Source: CAZUFB01 sp048173955
GTDB lineage: Bacteria > Actinomycetota > Coriobacteriia > Coriobacteriales > UMGS124
NCBI GenBank assembly: GCA_048173955.1
Contig: DBEYOB010000156.1
Span: forward strand, 1-27,213
Direction: 5' to 3'
DNA: 27,213 nucleotides
The translations under genes were made by a program, and so were the position numbers. Below the pieces are notes generated by a model. The model did no database searches and had not been told where the DNA came from. It saw only the letters and a list, made by a program, of their open reading frames with translations. Below, one piece after another: positions 1 to 7,367 of the stretch (the stretch's first letter is position 1; each line of letters opens with the position of its first letter).

Positions 1-10
1 ACAGAAACTG

Positions 11-40
11 TTGACCGTGTTTTTTGGCATGCTGTTATAG
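11..40 (+). promoter_or_regulatory. Candidate sigma-70 promoter of the cytochrome operon
   Basis: A -35-like TTGACC (11-16) and a -10-like TTATAG (35-40) are separated by 18 bp in an AT-richer stretch. They lie about 190 nt upstream of the cytochrome start, so the leader would be long and would include the hairpin at 145-183. Seen by eye only. Confidence 0.4.
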
Positions 41-144
41 CCGCTCAAACCTATCGTATCAGCTCTGTCGGCCAAATGTCTTCCATCATGACTTTCTTTT
101 GAAGACAAGCTGCGAACGGTCTTCTACAGTCATTGAGAGAAACG

Positions 145-183
145 CGCCCCGCCGCGGCAGACGGCGCCCTCCGCGGCGGGGCG
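145..183. other. Perfect 13-bp GC-rich hairpin in the leader of the cytochrome gene
   Basis: The arms at 145-157 and 171-183 are exact reverse complements with a 13-nt loop. On the plus strand no T-run follows, so it is not a standard terminator for rightward transcription. On the minus strand the stem is followed by a pyrimidine-rich stretch. It may be a leader structure, an attenuator or a leftward terminator. Confidence 0.5.
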
Positions 184-228
184 GGACGGTTCCGACCGAC
201 GATTCGACAGAGAGAGGGGAGACCGACC

Positions 229-1692
229 ATGCTGCAAAAACGGAAGCTAGCCCTCGTGGGAGCGGCCTGCGTCCTGGCCTGCGCCCTGGCGGCGGCAGTA
301 CCCCTGGCGGGGTTCGCAACCGAGGCCGAAGAGCAGCCCGTCGCCCAGGCCGACAAGGCCGCCGTGGCCGCCGAGGAGTTCGCGCCCGAGGTGACCACGC
401 TCGAAGACGGCACCCAGGTGCAGACGGTGCCTTCGGACCCGTACATGTGGAACACGGCCATCCTCAAGGGCGACCAGCGCGGCTGCACCGAGGGCGGCTG
501 CCACGACTCGATCCTCGAGGCGACCCAGGAGCTCGACATGCCCCATCCCGAGCTCTGGAACCCCTACAACGTGGACCCGAGCATCAAGTTCTGCTACATG
601 TGCCACTCCAAGGCGCTGTACTTCCAGGACAGCATGCACGCCCTCCACATGGGCAACGCCGAGTTCACCGCCATGGGCGGCGACTGCAACTCGTGCCACT
701 ACATCGACCCGACGACCGACACGTTCGAGATGTGGGACCTCGTCAAGTACACCAACGCCTACATGGGCATCACGGCCGTGAGCGACCTGTCGGCTGCCGA
801 GTTCGGCTTCACGCAGGACAGCATCACCGCCACCGAGGACGTGTTCTACTACTGGGAGAACGCCGACCACCGCGGCGTCACCCCGAACAACGACACCTCG
901 CAGGAAGCCTATGACAACTGGGAGATCTCCGTCACCGGCGAGGTCGAGAACAGCTTCACCTTCAAGCTCGCCGACTACGAGGACCAGATGGTCGAGCGCG
1001 TTCTGAAGATGGACTGCCAGACCAACCCGCCCGGAGGCGCCTATGTCGCCAACGTGACCGTCAAGGGCATCCCGCTGTCGGTCATCATGGAGGACGCCGG
1101 CGTCAGCCCCGACGCGAACGTCATGCACTCCATCGCCGACGACGGCTGGGACGTCTATCCCCTGCCCATGGAGTTCGTGCAGCAGTACCTCGACAACTTC
1201 CTGATCGTCACCGAGATCAACGGCGAGCCCCTCGGCATGCTCCAAGGCTACCCCGTCCAGCTGTGGGTTCCCCCCGCGGGCGGCTGCCACTACACCAAGC
1301 GCGTCGTCGAGCTGAAGTTCACGACCGAAGACGCCGCGCCGACGATCTACAAGGGCTTCGTCAACCCGCAGACCGGCGAGATGTTCAACAAGCCCAACAC
1401 CGCCGTGTTCAACTACCACAACGGGACCATCTTCCCCGCCGGCCAGGCCATCGAGTTCGAGGGCTTCGCAGACGCGTTCGAGGTGCCGGTGACGGCCGTC
1501 GAGATCTCGCTCGACCGCGGCGCCACCTGGACGACCTACGAGCTCGGCGAGGTCGACCCCCTGCGCTGGGTCAACTGGAAGTTCACGTTCACCCCTGAGG
1601 CCCCCGGCTCGTACCTGCTCATGGTCCGCGCCATCGCCGAGGACGGCAGCGTGAGCACCGACCCGTCGCAGCTGTTCTTCAACGTCCAGTAG
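229..1692 (+). CDS. Exported multihaem cytochrome c fused to a sulfite-oxidase-fold (molybdopterin-type) domain
   Basis: The 487-residue product starts at ATG 229, behind a purine-rich AGAGAGGGGAG site and right at the signal peptide; the open frame runs further upstream but without signal-peptide character. Residues 1-30 form a Sec-type signal (KRK, then a hydrophobic core) with no twin-arginine motif. Three haem c sites follow: an unusual C86-x4-C91-H92, C122-x2-C125-H126 and C153-x2-C156-H157, with extra histidines at 137 and 140 as possible distal ligands. Residues about 228-365 match the oxidoreductase molybdopterin-binding fold, with C263QTNPPGG in the place of the family's molybdenum-ligand cysteine loop and the NGEPL...GYPVQLWVP segment typical of it. 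Residues about 390-487 form the Ig-like dimerisation domain. It probably moves electrons in an extracytoplasmic redox chain. The substrate is unknown, and cofactor occupancy is uncertain because molybdoenzymes normally need Tat export. Confidence 0.85.
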   Translation: MLQKRKLALVGAACVLACALAAAVPLAGFATEAEEQPVAQADKAAVAAEEFAPEVTTLEDGTQVQTVPSDPYMWNTAILKGDQRGCTEGGCHDSILEATQELDMPHPELWNPYNVDPSIKFCYMCHSKALYFQDSMHALHMGNAEFTAMGGDCNSCHYIDPTTDTFEMWDLVKYTNAYMGITAVSDLSAAEFGFTQDSITATEDVFYYWENADHRGVTPNNDTSQEAYDNWEISVTGEVENSFTFKLADYEDQMVERVLKMDCQTNPPGGAYVANVTVKGIPLSVIMEDAGVSPDANVMHSIADDGWDVYPLPMEFVQQYLDNFLIVTEINGEPLGMLQGYPVQLWVPPAGGCHYTKRVVELKFTTEDAAPTIYKGFVNPQTGEMFNKPNTAVFNYHNGTIFPAGQAIEFEGFADAFEVPVTAVEISLDRGATWTTYELGEVDPLRWVNWKFTFTPEAPGSYLLMVRAIAEDGSVSTDPSQLFFNVQ

Positions 1693-1701
1693 GGAGAGAC
1701 C

Positions 1702-2514
1702 ATGGACATCAAGACTAGGAACATCGTCGGGACGACCGCGGCGGCGGCCCTGCTCGTGCCGGGCATCGCCCTTGCGGCAACCCCCGAGGCGAACGCTCCC
1801 GAAGTGCAGTGGACGAGCGTCGAGGCGACCGGGCAGGCCGAGGGCTCCGCGGCCGTGCAGTCGACCGTCGTCTCCGTCCCCGTCGTCGAGGGGCAGTTCT
1901 CGTACGACCAGACGACCGTGACCCCCACCGACCAGATCGCCGGCATCTTCCAGAAGGCGCCCGCCACGCTGTGCAACGCCTCGACCGAGATGACCGTCAC
2001 CGCGCCCGACGACTGGACCATCGCCGTCTCGGGCGACGTCGCCAACCCCTACTCGGCCACCCTCGGCGAGATCAAGGCCGACGACGGCGAGCAGACCACC
2101 ATCATGGGCTGCGCCTGCGCCGCCAACCCCGCCGGCGGGCGCGCCATCGTCAGCGCCGAGGTCACCGGCGTCTCGCTCGCCGAGATCATCTACAAGGCCC
2201 AGCCTGCGGACGACGTCAACACTGTCACGCTCGTGTCGGACGACGGCTACCGCATGTCGATCCCGCTCGACTACGTGCTCGCGCGGCGCGCCCTCATGGT
2301 CAGCGCCGTCAACGGGGCCGACCTGAGCGACTCGATGGGCGGCACCAACCAGATTTGGATGGACGCCACGGCGGCAAAGTACTTCTCGCGCAACGTCGTG
2401 GCCGTTGAGCTGACCAGCGAGGCGCAGCCTCCCGCCGCGCCGGGCACCGAGGACGCGCCCGGCACCGAGTACGTGAACCGGCCCAACGCCGGCATCACGG
2501 CGGCGGAGCAGTAG
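1702..2514 (+). CDS. Exported sulfite-oxidase-fold protein, small partner of the cytochrome
   Basis: The 270-residue product starts 9 nt after the cytochrome stop, behind GGGAGAG, so the two genes form one operon. Residues 1-26 are a Sec-like signal ending ALA; no RR motif is present. Residues about 104-237 resemble the molybdopterin-binding lobe of the upstream protein: C139AANPAGG aligns with its C263QTNPPGG, and a TGVSL...DGYRMSIPLDYVL run matches the family core. There are no haem motifs and no dimerisation domain. The tail is Pro/Ala/Glu-rich. It is best read as a stand-alone, diverged copy of the fold acting with its neighbour, either as a subunit or as a cofactor-free structural partner. 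No enzymatic role can be assigned. Confidence 0.75.
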   Translation: MDIKTRNIVGTTAAAALLVPGIALAATPEANAPEVQWTSVEATGQAEGSAAVQSTVVSVPVVEGQFSYDQTTVTPTDQIAGIFQKAPATLCNASTEMTVTAPDDWTIAVSGDVANPYSATLGEIKADDGEQTTIMGCACAANPAGGRAIVSAEVTGVSLAEIIYKAQPADDVNTVTLVSDDGYRMSIPLDYVLARRALMVSAVNGADLSDSMGGTNQIWMDATAAKYFSRNVVAVELTSEAQPPAAPGTEDAPGTEYVNRPNAGITAAEQ

Positions 2515-2559
2515 GGCCTGCAGGGGAGATTCCCCGGTTGCGCAAAGACGGCACGACGA

Positions 2560-2600
2560 GGGGCGGCGTCCCGGGCCAAACGGGACGCCGCCCCTTTCTC
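2560..2600 (+). terminator. Rho-independent terminator of the cytochrome operon
   Basis: A perfect 14-bp inverted repeat (2560-2573 with 2581-2594) has a 7-nt loop and is followed by TTTCTC. It lies 45 nt after the stop of the small partner gene and separates it from the convergent DUF3800 gene. Confidence 0.8.
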
Positions 2601-2619
2601 TGGCCGACCGGCCTTCCGC

Positions 2620-3297
2620 CTATCGCGCCAGGCGCTTGCGCTTGATTGCCTTCAGGTAGTTGTTCTTGAAGGAGGACGCGCTGCCGAACATCTTCTCATC
2701 AGTGCGGGTCGCCTCCTTGTTTTGAAACTTGTGCGCCGTGAGCTCAAGAGCGCAGAGCATGTCCGCAGCCTGGGCGAGCATATACTCGGACGCTTTCACG
2801 GTACGGTAGAGCACGCCCTGTTTGGACAGCACGTATTCGACAGCAGCATGAAGCGCCTTGGCCACAATCTCCTGCCCGTCGTCATAATAGATTTTCACCT
2901 TGTCGAACGACTGAAAAAAGGATAGGTTGTCGAACAAAAGGTTCGTGATGTCCCGGCGCATACGAGCGACAAACGCTTCTTTCCCACCCAGTTCACTGCG
3001 CTTATAAATAAATGTCTGATATTTAATGGGAAGATGCTGCACGTCGATGAAAAAGAGGTTGAAGTAGGACTTTCTCGTCTTGAAATCCATGCCCTCGTAG
3101 TCATCGTGACCGTTAAGAATCGGACCAGCATGAAAGGGCAGGTCGGCAAGTCCCCTGTCAATCAAACCCTGACGATGCTTGGCGAGGTATTCGTCAATGC
3201 CACAAGCTTGGTCGTGGAACACGAGCGTGAGGGCGTAATATTTTGAATGACCCCCTTGACCCCCCGATTCGTCCACAAAAATACTAATTTCCCCCAC
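2620..3297 (-). CDS. DUF3800 domain protein
   Basis: The N-terminal EISIFVDESG matches the acidic DES signature of DUF3800. The later KIYYDDG segment and the AQAADMLCALE segment near the C-terminus are also typical. The family's biochemical role is not settled; it is frequently seen in mobile or accessory DNA, and a nuclease-like fold has been suggested (recalled, not checked). I prefer the GTG at 3297 (225 residues), which puts the DES motif at the N-terminus as in most members. A GTG at 3330 (236 residues) is also open but lies inside a possible hairpin. GC content is visibly lower than in the neighbours, and A/T-ending codons are more common, suggesting acquisition. It has its own promoter and faces the cytochrome operon tail to tail. 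Confidence 0.8.
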   Translation of the reverse strand: MGEISIFVDESGGQGGHSKYYALTLVFHDQACGIDEYLAKHRQGLIDRGLADLPFHAGPILNGHDDYEGMDFKTRKSYFNLFFIDVQHLPIKYQTFIYKRSELGGKEAFVARMRRDITNLLFDNLSFFQSFDKVKIYYDDGQEIVAKALHAAVEYVLSKQGVLYRTVKASEYMLAQAADMLCALELTAHKFQNKEATRTDEKMFGSASSFKNNYLKAIKRKRLAR

Positions 3298-3377
3298 GGC
3301 ATACCCCAATAACAAAATGCGGGAGGACACCCCCCCGCAACTTGGAAGAAACGTCTTTGACGACGCCTCCGCTTCGA

Positions 3378-3406
3378 ACTATAGCACGAACACCGACGCC
3401 TGTGAA
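3378..3406 (-). promoter_or_regulatory. Promoter of the DUF3800 gene
   Basis: Read on the minus strand, TTCACA (3401-3406) and TATAGT (3378-3383) are separated by exactly 17 bp, each one base away from consensus. The position fits a leader of roughly 40-75 nt. The upstream hairpin at 3408-3449 would insulate it from the reductase gene. Confidence 0.6.
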
Positions 3407-3407
3407 C

Positions 3408-3449
3408 AAGGGCCCAGCGGCAGGATTTCAAATCCGCCGCCGGGCCCTT
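3408..3449 (-). terminator. Hairpin terminator downstream of the flavin reductase gene
   Basis: A long interrupted inverted repeat has outer arms AAGGGCCC / GGGCCCTT, a middle GCGGC / GCCGC and an inner GGATTT / AAATCC. One mismatch and one bulge interrupt it. On the minus strand it ends CTTGTTC, a short T-rich tail, about 60 nt after the reductase stop. Confidence 0.6.
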
Positions 3450-3508
3450 AAAACGGACGTTCAAACCAGGTGCGCGAAGACGTGCACCCTGCGTTCTTTA
3501 CGCGCCGC

Positions 3509-5650
3509 TTACGCGCTGGCCTGGGTCAGGCAGTCGTTCACCGCGTCGAAGATGGCGTTGGAGGTCATGCTGGCGCCCGAGACGACCTCGACGCCGTTGG
3601 TGCCGTTGGCCTCGACGATCTTGGAGGGCAGCTGCTCGATGGCGTTGGAGCCGATGCCCTGGGTCTCGGAGTTGTCGCCGACCTCGACGGCGGTGATGAC
3701 GCCGCCCTCGATGGTCACGGTCACGGGCACGTCGCCGCCCATGCCGCGGCCGGTGGCCTCGTAAGTGCCGTCGGCGAAGGTGGCGCTGGCCAGAGCCTCC
3801 TGCTGGGCCGCTTCCTCGGCGGCAGCCTGGTCGGCGGCCTCCTGCTCGGCGGCGAGCTCCTCCTCGGTCTTCACCTTCGGCGGGATCTCGGCCTTGAGGT
3901 CGTCGACGCCGGCGAGCACCTGGCCGAGCAGGTAGCCCCAGGTCACGCAGCGGCCGTTGGAGTTGCCCGCCATGTTGATCGGGTAGTCGACGGCGTACAG
4001 GTCGCCGGAGGCGTTGCCGGTGGCGTAGAGGCCCTCGATGGGCTGGCGGTTGGTGTCGAGCACCTGCATCTTGTTGTTGATGCTCAGGCCGCCCACGATG
4101 GCGAGCAGGGCCACGCCGACCTTGCAGGCGTAGAACGGCGGCTCGACCACGGGGAACAGGAAGTCGGCCTGCTTGTGGAAGTCGACGTCCTCGCCGGCCT
4201 CGACGAGCTCGTTGTAGCGGTCGACCGAGGACTGCATCGTGGCGGGGTCGATGCCGATGAGCCCGGCGAGCTCCTCGATGGTGTCGGCCTTGAAGGCGTA
4301 GCCGTCCTGGGCCTCAAGCGACTGCTCGACGATGGCGATGACGTCCTCGGGCTTGAAGGGGTCGCCCACCTCGCCGCCCATGGAGTCCCAGAACATGCCG
4401 CCGCCCACGCCGTTCTCGAGCGTCTTGACGTTCTGCTCGCCATAGTTGGCGTCCATGATGGCCCAGGCGATGTGGTCGGTCTGGCGCATGACGTTCATCG
4501 ACTTGCCCTGGACCCAGGTGCCCTCGTTGCAGAAGCGCTCGCCCTCCATGTTGAGGAACATGAAGGCGCCGTGGAACTGCAGGCCGGCCTGCGGGTGCAG
4601 CATCAGCGGGAACGGGCCGTCCTGCGTCTTGGCGCCGGCCCAGATGCCCATCTTGATGCCGTCGCCGGTGGAGTAGCCGGCCGGGCCGTTCTGGTTCTCG
4701 AGGCAGCCGTGGACGATGGGCTCGCAGTAGTAGTCGACCATCTCTTCGTCCATGTCGATGCCGCCGGTGGCGAGCACGATACCCTTGGTGCCGCGGTAGT
4801 AGACGAGCGAGCCGTCGTCCTTGGTGGCGACGACGCCGTCGACACGGCCGTTCTCGTCCTTCACGAGCTGCTGGGCGCAGGTGTAGAACTCATAGGTGGC
4901 GCAGACGCCGTTGTGCTTCTCGGCGTCCTGCGAGTCGACGTAAAACACGGCGGTCGGCAGGAAGTAGCCGGTCTCCGCGGGGAAGGTCACCGAGTCGTCG
5001 ACCTTGTGCCACTGGTGGTAGGAGAAGGACTCGGGGATGATGGCGTTGGGCGCGTAGGCGCGGAAGCTGTCGGGCTCGACGCCGTACTCGGCGGCCTTGT
5101 CGATGAGCCAGTTGCCGGCCTCGCCGGAGCGGTTGAACCACATCGAGACGAGCGACTCCTTGACGCGGCTCGCGCAGGTGCGGACCCACAGGTGCTGGGC
5201 GGTGGTCACGTCGACGGTGAGGTCCTGGCCGATCTTCTCGCCGTAGGACTTGGTGAAGTTGGTGTTGCACATGCCGATGCCGCCGCCGCGGCCCTGGACG
5301 CTGCCGAGCTTCTCGAGCACGATGACGGACAGGCCGTTGTCGACGCAGGAGGAGGCGGCGGCGCAGCCGGCGTTGCCGGCGCCGATGACGATGACGTCGG
5401 CCTCCTCGGTGCTGGCGCAGTCGGCCTCGGTGAGGGGCGCGGGAGCGGTGAAGAACGACGGGTCCTGCTTCTTGTAGGCGGGACCGGCGGTGTTGACGCC
5501 GCCCTGCTCGGTCGGCGTCGCGAACTTCATGTCCTCGTCGGTGCCCGTGCCGGCGGCGAGGGCCGTGCCCGCGGCGCCCGCCATGGCGGCGACGCTGGCG
5601 ACGCCGGCCGCGCCGGTGAGGAAGCTGCGACGAGAGATGTTGAACGACAT
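3509..5650 (-). CDS. Tat-exported FAD-dependent reductase (fumarate reductase flavoprotein type) with C-terminal FMN-binding domain
   Basis: The 713-residue product starts at ATG 5650, with GAAAGGGG 7 nt upstream; an in-frame extension to 5737 lacks this site and would bury the signal. Residues 5-33 are a twin-arginine signal (SRRSFLTG). VIVIGAGNAGCAAAS near residue 87 is the FAD dinucleotide-binding loop of the FAD_binding_2 family, and a GYSTGDGIKMG segment is also typical. An Ala/Glu/Gln-rich helical linker precedes an FMN-binding domain (about 625-713) with SGASMTS, the motif flavinylated by ApbE; Ser694 is the likely attachment site. The HGxNRxGG-like active-site segment of fumarate reductases is replaced here by a YPINMAGNSNGR segment, so the substrate probably differs. 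It likely uses an organic electron acceptor outside the membrane. The sigma/anti-sigma genes lie upstream on the same strand. Confidence 0.85.
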   Translation of the reverse strand: MSFNISRRSFLTGAAGVASVAAMAGAAGTALAAGTGTDEDMKFATPTEQGGVNTAGPAYKKQDPSFFTAPAPLTEADCASTEEADVIVIGAGNAGCAAASSCVDNGLSVIVLEKLGSVQGRGGGIGMCNTNFTKSYGEKIGQDLTVDVTTAQHLWVRTCASRVKESLVSMWFNRSGEAGNWLIDKAAEYGVEPDSFRAYAPNAIIPESFSYHQWHKVDDSVTFPAETGYFLPTAVFYVDSQDAEKHNGVCATYEFYTCAQQLVKDENGRVDGVVATKDDGSLVYYRGTKGIVLATGGIDMDEEMVDYYCEPIVHGCLENQNGPAGYSTGDGIKMGIWAGAKTQDGPFPLMLHPQAGLQFHGAFMFLNMEGERFCNEGTWVQGKSMNVMRQTDHIAWAIMDANYGEQNVKTLENGVGGGMFWDSMGGEVGDPFKPEDVIAIVEQSLEAQDGYAFKADTIEELAGLIGIDPATMQSSVDRYNELVEAGEDVDFHKQADFLFPVVEPPFYACKVGVALLAIVGGLSINNKMQVLDTNRQPIEGLYATGNASGDLYAVDYPINMAGNSNGRCVTWGYLLGQVLAGVDDLKAEIPPKVKTEEELAAEQEAADQAAAEEAAQQEALASATFADGTYEATGRGMGGDVPVTVTIEGGVITAVEVGDNSETQGIGSNAIEQLPSKIVEANGTNGVEVVSGASMTSNAIFDAVNDCLTQASA

Positions 5651-5759
5651 ACCCATACCCCTTTCGTTGGGACGGTTGCGATGCGGCGGCAGACCGTCAG
5701 GCCGTGCCGCCCAAAGGAGAACGGTACCTTTTTGCAAGCCCGTCCGCCATCAACCGAAC

Positions 5760-5797
5760 GGCCCGAAGGCGTTCACATGGGGTAAACCCTTCGGCCC
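5760..5797 (-). terminator. Possible weak terminator after the anti-sigma-like gene
   Basis: An inverted repeat of about 10 bp with one mismatch (5760-5769 with 5788-5797) lies 55 nt past the anti-sigma-like stop. No clear T-run follows on the minus strand. The same 202-nt gap must hold the promoter of the reductase gene, but I could not identify good boxes. Confidence 0.3.
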
Positions 5798-5852
5798 ATT
5801 GCCGAAAGACATCCTGGTAGACTGCGGAAACGGCACCCGGTCTCCTTGTCCG

Positions 5853-7367
5853 TCACGCCTCGTCGGCAAGCCATGTCTCGGTGATGTCCTCGATGGCGAA
5901 CAGCGGTCGGCGCAACCGCTCGTCCTCCGCGTCGGGGTCGGGCTCTCCGCTGACGAAGTCCCAGAGCGGAGCGCCTTCGGGCAGCAGGGACACGCGCTGG
6001 CCGACTTTGTCGAACACCCCTTCGCCCGGCACGACGGTGTAGCCGTTGTAGTCGAACATGGCGTCGAAACGGTCCGCCACGGCGTCCTCGAAGCCGTCGA
6101 CCCGCACGATGCGGTAGGCGCGCTCGGCGGCGATGCCGTCCTCGAAGGTCGCCTCGACGGTGAGGACGGTCTGCTCGAACACATCAGCCCCACAGCCCAG
6201 CGAAAGCAGGTAGCACTCCTTCATCCACGCAATGAACTCATCGGCAGACGAAGAGCGCAGCTCGCCGATGGCACCCGAGACATCTCCTCCGGCATCCCGA
6301 TAGGCCGCCCTCAGCGCACGCCCTTCGGGGTCGAGCACCGCATGGTCGGATATCGGCTCGCCATGCTCGTCGCACCAGGCGAAATAATCCACTCGCGCCC
6401 CGTCGTAGCGTCCAAGCAAGGCGAGGATCTCGTCTCCCGAACCATAGAGCTCCTCGGAGGGGGCGCGCAGCTCCAGCAGGTACGGGTTGCCCCGCTCCGA
6501 AACGCCGTCATTGCCGGCGGCGTGCTGCTCGGCGGTCACTGAAAACTCATTCTGCGGCATGACGAGGCTTCCGTCCTCGGCGGGAGCGGGAAGATAGGAC
6601 ACGATGCCGCCGTCGTAGTCAATGACGAGCTCGTTGTCGGACAGCGGAGCCTCATCCCCCCATCTCAGCTCCGCGGGCGTCAGATTCTCGCGCCAGGCAG
6701 CAGCCTCCTCCGCAGAGGCAAACGAGGGGGTCTCCTCCCGAACAAACGGCGCGACGACGCGTTTCGCCTCCTGAAACTGAACGCCCGCAACGTCCGCCTG
6801 CCCACCAAAGGCGAACCGTTCCTCAAAGACAGGCGTTTCGGCAATTTGGAAGACCAGGGAGGCGATCCCGTCGCCCCGCACCGAGAAGTTCAGCCGTACG
6901 TATGCATACGTCCCCGCCACGCTGATGGGCACCAGGCCCTCGGCCGTCGGTTCGAGCTCGAACACCGTACCGGACGAACCGTCGTCGGCGTAGGCGACCT
7001 GCAGGCCGAAATCGCGCGGCCCTCGGCCGCCGCCCACCGCACGGGACGCCGCGTCGCCGTCCCCCTCCCCCAGCATCCGCGGCAGCACAAAGCCCAGCAG
7101 CCCGGCGCCGGCGAGGGCGGTCGCACCGACGCCGACGAGCGCGCGCCGCGAGATGCGGGCCGGCGCCGGACGGGAACGCATGCCCGTAGCCGCCCCCATG
7201 CGCACGGGAGCAGTCTCGGCGCGCAGCCCCTCGATGCGTTCGAGAACGCGGTCGTCGAGCCCCGCCGGAGGCTCAACGGGCCTGCATGCCGACGCGAATC
7301 GGGTCCCGTCCATCTTCGCCACGCTCTCCCTCGCCATGCTCTCCTTCGTCACGCTCTCCTTCGCCAT
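5853..7367 (-). CDS. Membrane-anchored anti-sigma-factor-like protein
   Basis: The 504-residue product starts at ATG 7367, behind GGGAGG at 8-nt spacing, inside the 3' end of the ECF sigma gene; the 95-nt overlap implies translational coupling. Residues 1-70 are cytoplasmic and begin with five-residue repeats (AKESV, TKESM, ARESV). A PPAGLDDRVLERIEGL stretch resembles the short helix seen in many anti-sigma proteins. One membrane segment lies at about 74-97. The remaining roughly 400 residues are extracytoplasmic and acidic, with no domain I can name. Gene order and topology support the anti-sigma role; no zinc-binding HxxxCxxC motif is present. An SRRALVG motif before the membrane segment leaves a Tat-dependent exported protein as an alternative. 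Confidence 0.7.
   Translation of the reverse strand: MAKESVTKESMARESVAKMDGTRFASACRPVEPPAGLDDRVLERIEGLRAETAPVRMGAATGMRSRPAPARISRRALVGVGATALAGAGLLGFVLPRMLGEGDGDAASRAVGGGRGPRDFGLQVAYADDGSSGTVFELEPTAEGLVPISVAGTYAYVRLNFSVRGDGIASLVFQIAETPVFEERFAFGGQADVAGVQFQEAKRVVAPFVREETPSFASAEEAAAWRENLTPAELRWGDEAPLSDNELVIDYDGGIVSYLPAPAEDGSLVMPQNEFSVTAEQHAAGNDGVSERGNPYLLELRAPSEELYGSGDEILALLGRYDGARVDYFAWCDEHGEPISDHAVLDPEGRALRAAYRDAGGDVSGAIGELRSSSADEFIAWMKECYLLSLGCGADVFEQTVLTVEATFEDGIAAERAYRIVRVDGFEDAVADRFDAMFDYNGYTVVPGEGVFDKVGQRVSLLPEGAPLWDFVSGEPDPDAEDERLRRPLFAIEDITETWLADEA

Noticed and set aside
133..228. Upstream extension of the cytochrome reading frame
   Set aside because: It would cover the leader hairpin and place 32 polar residues before a clear signal peptide; the ribosome site favours ATG 229.
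3470..5785. Long plus-strand open frame of 771 codons
   Set aside because: It lies antisense to the flavin reductase, whose motifs are clear. The product is a Val/Gly/Asp-rich low-complexity shadow caused by GC-rich third positions.
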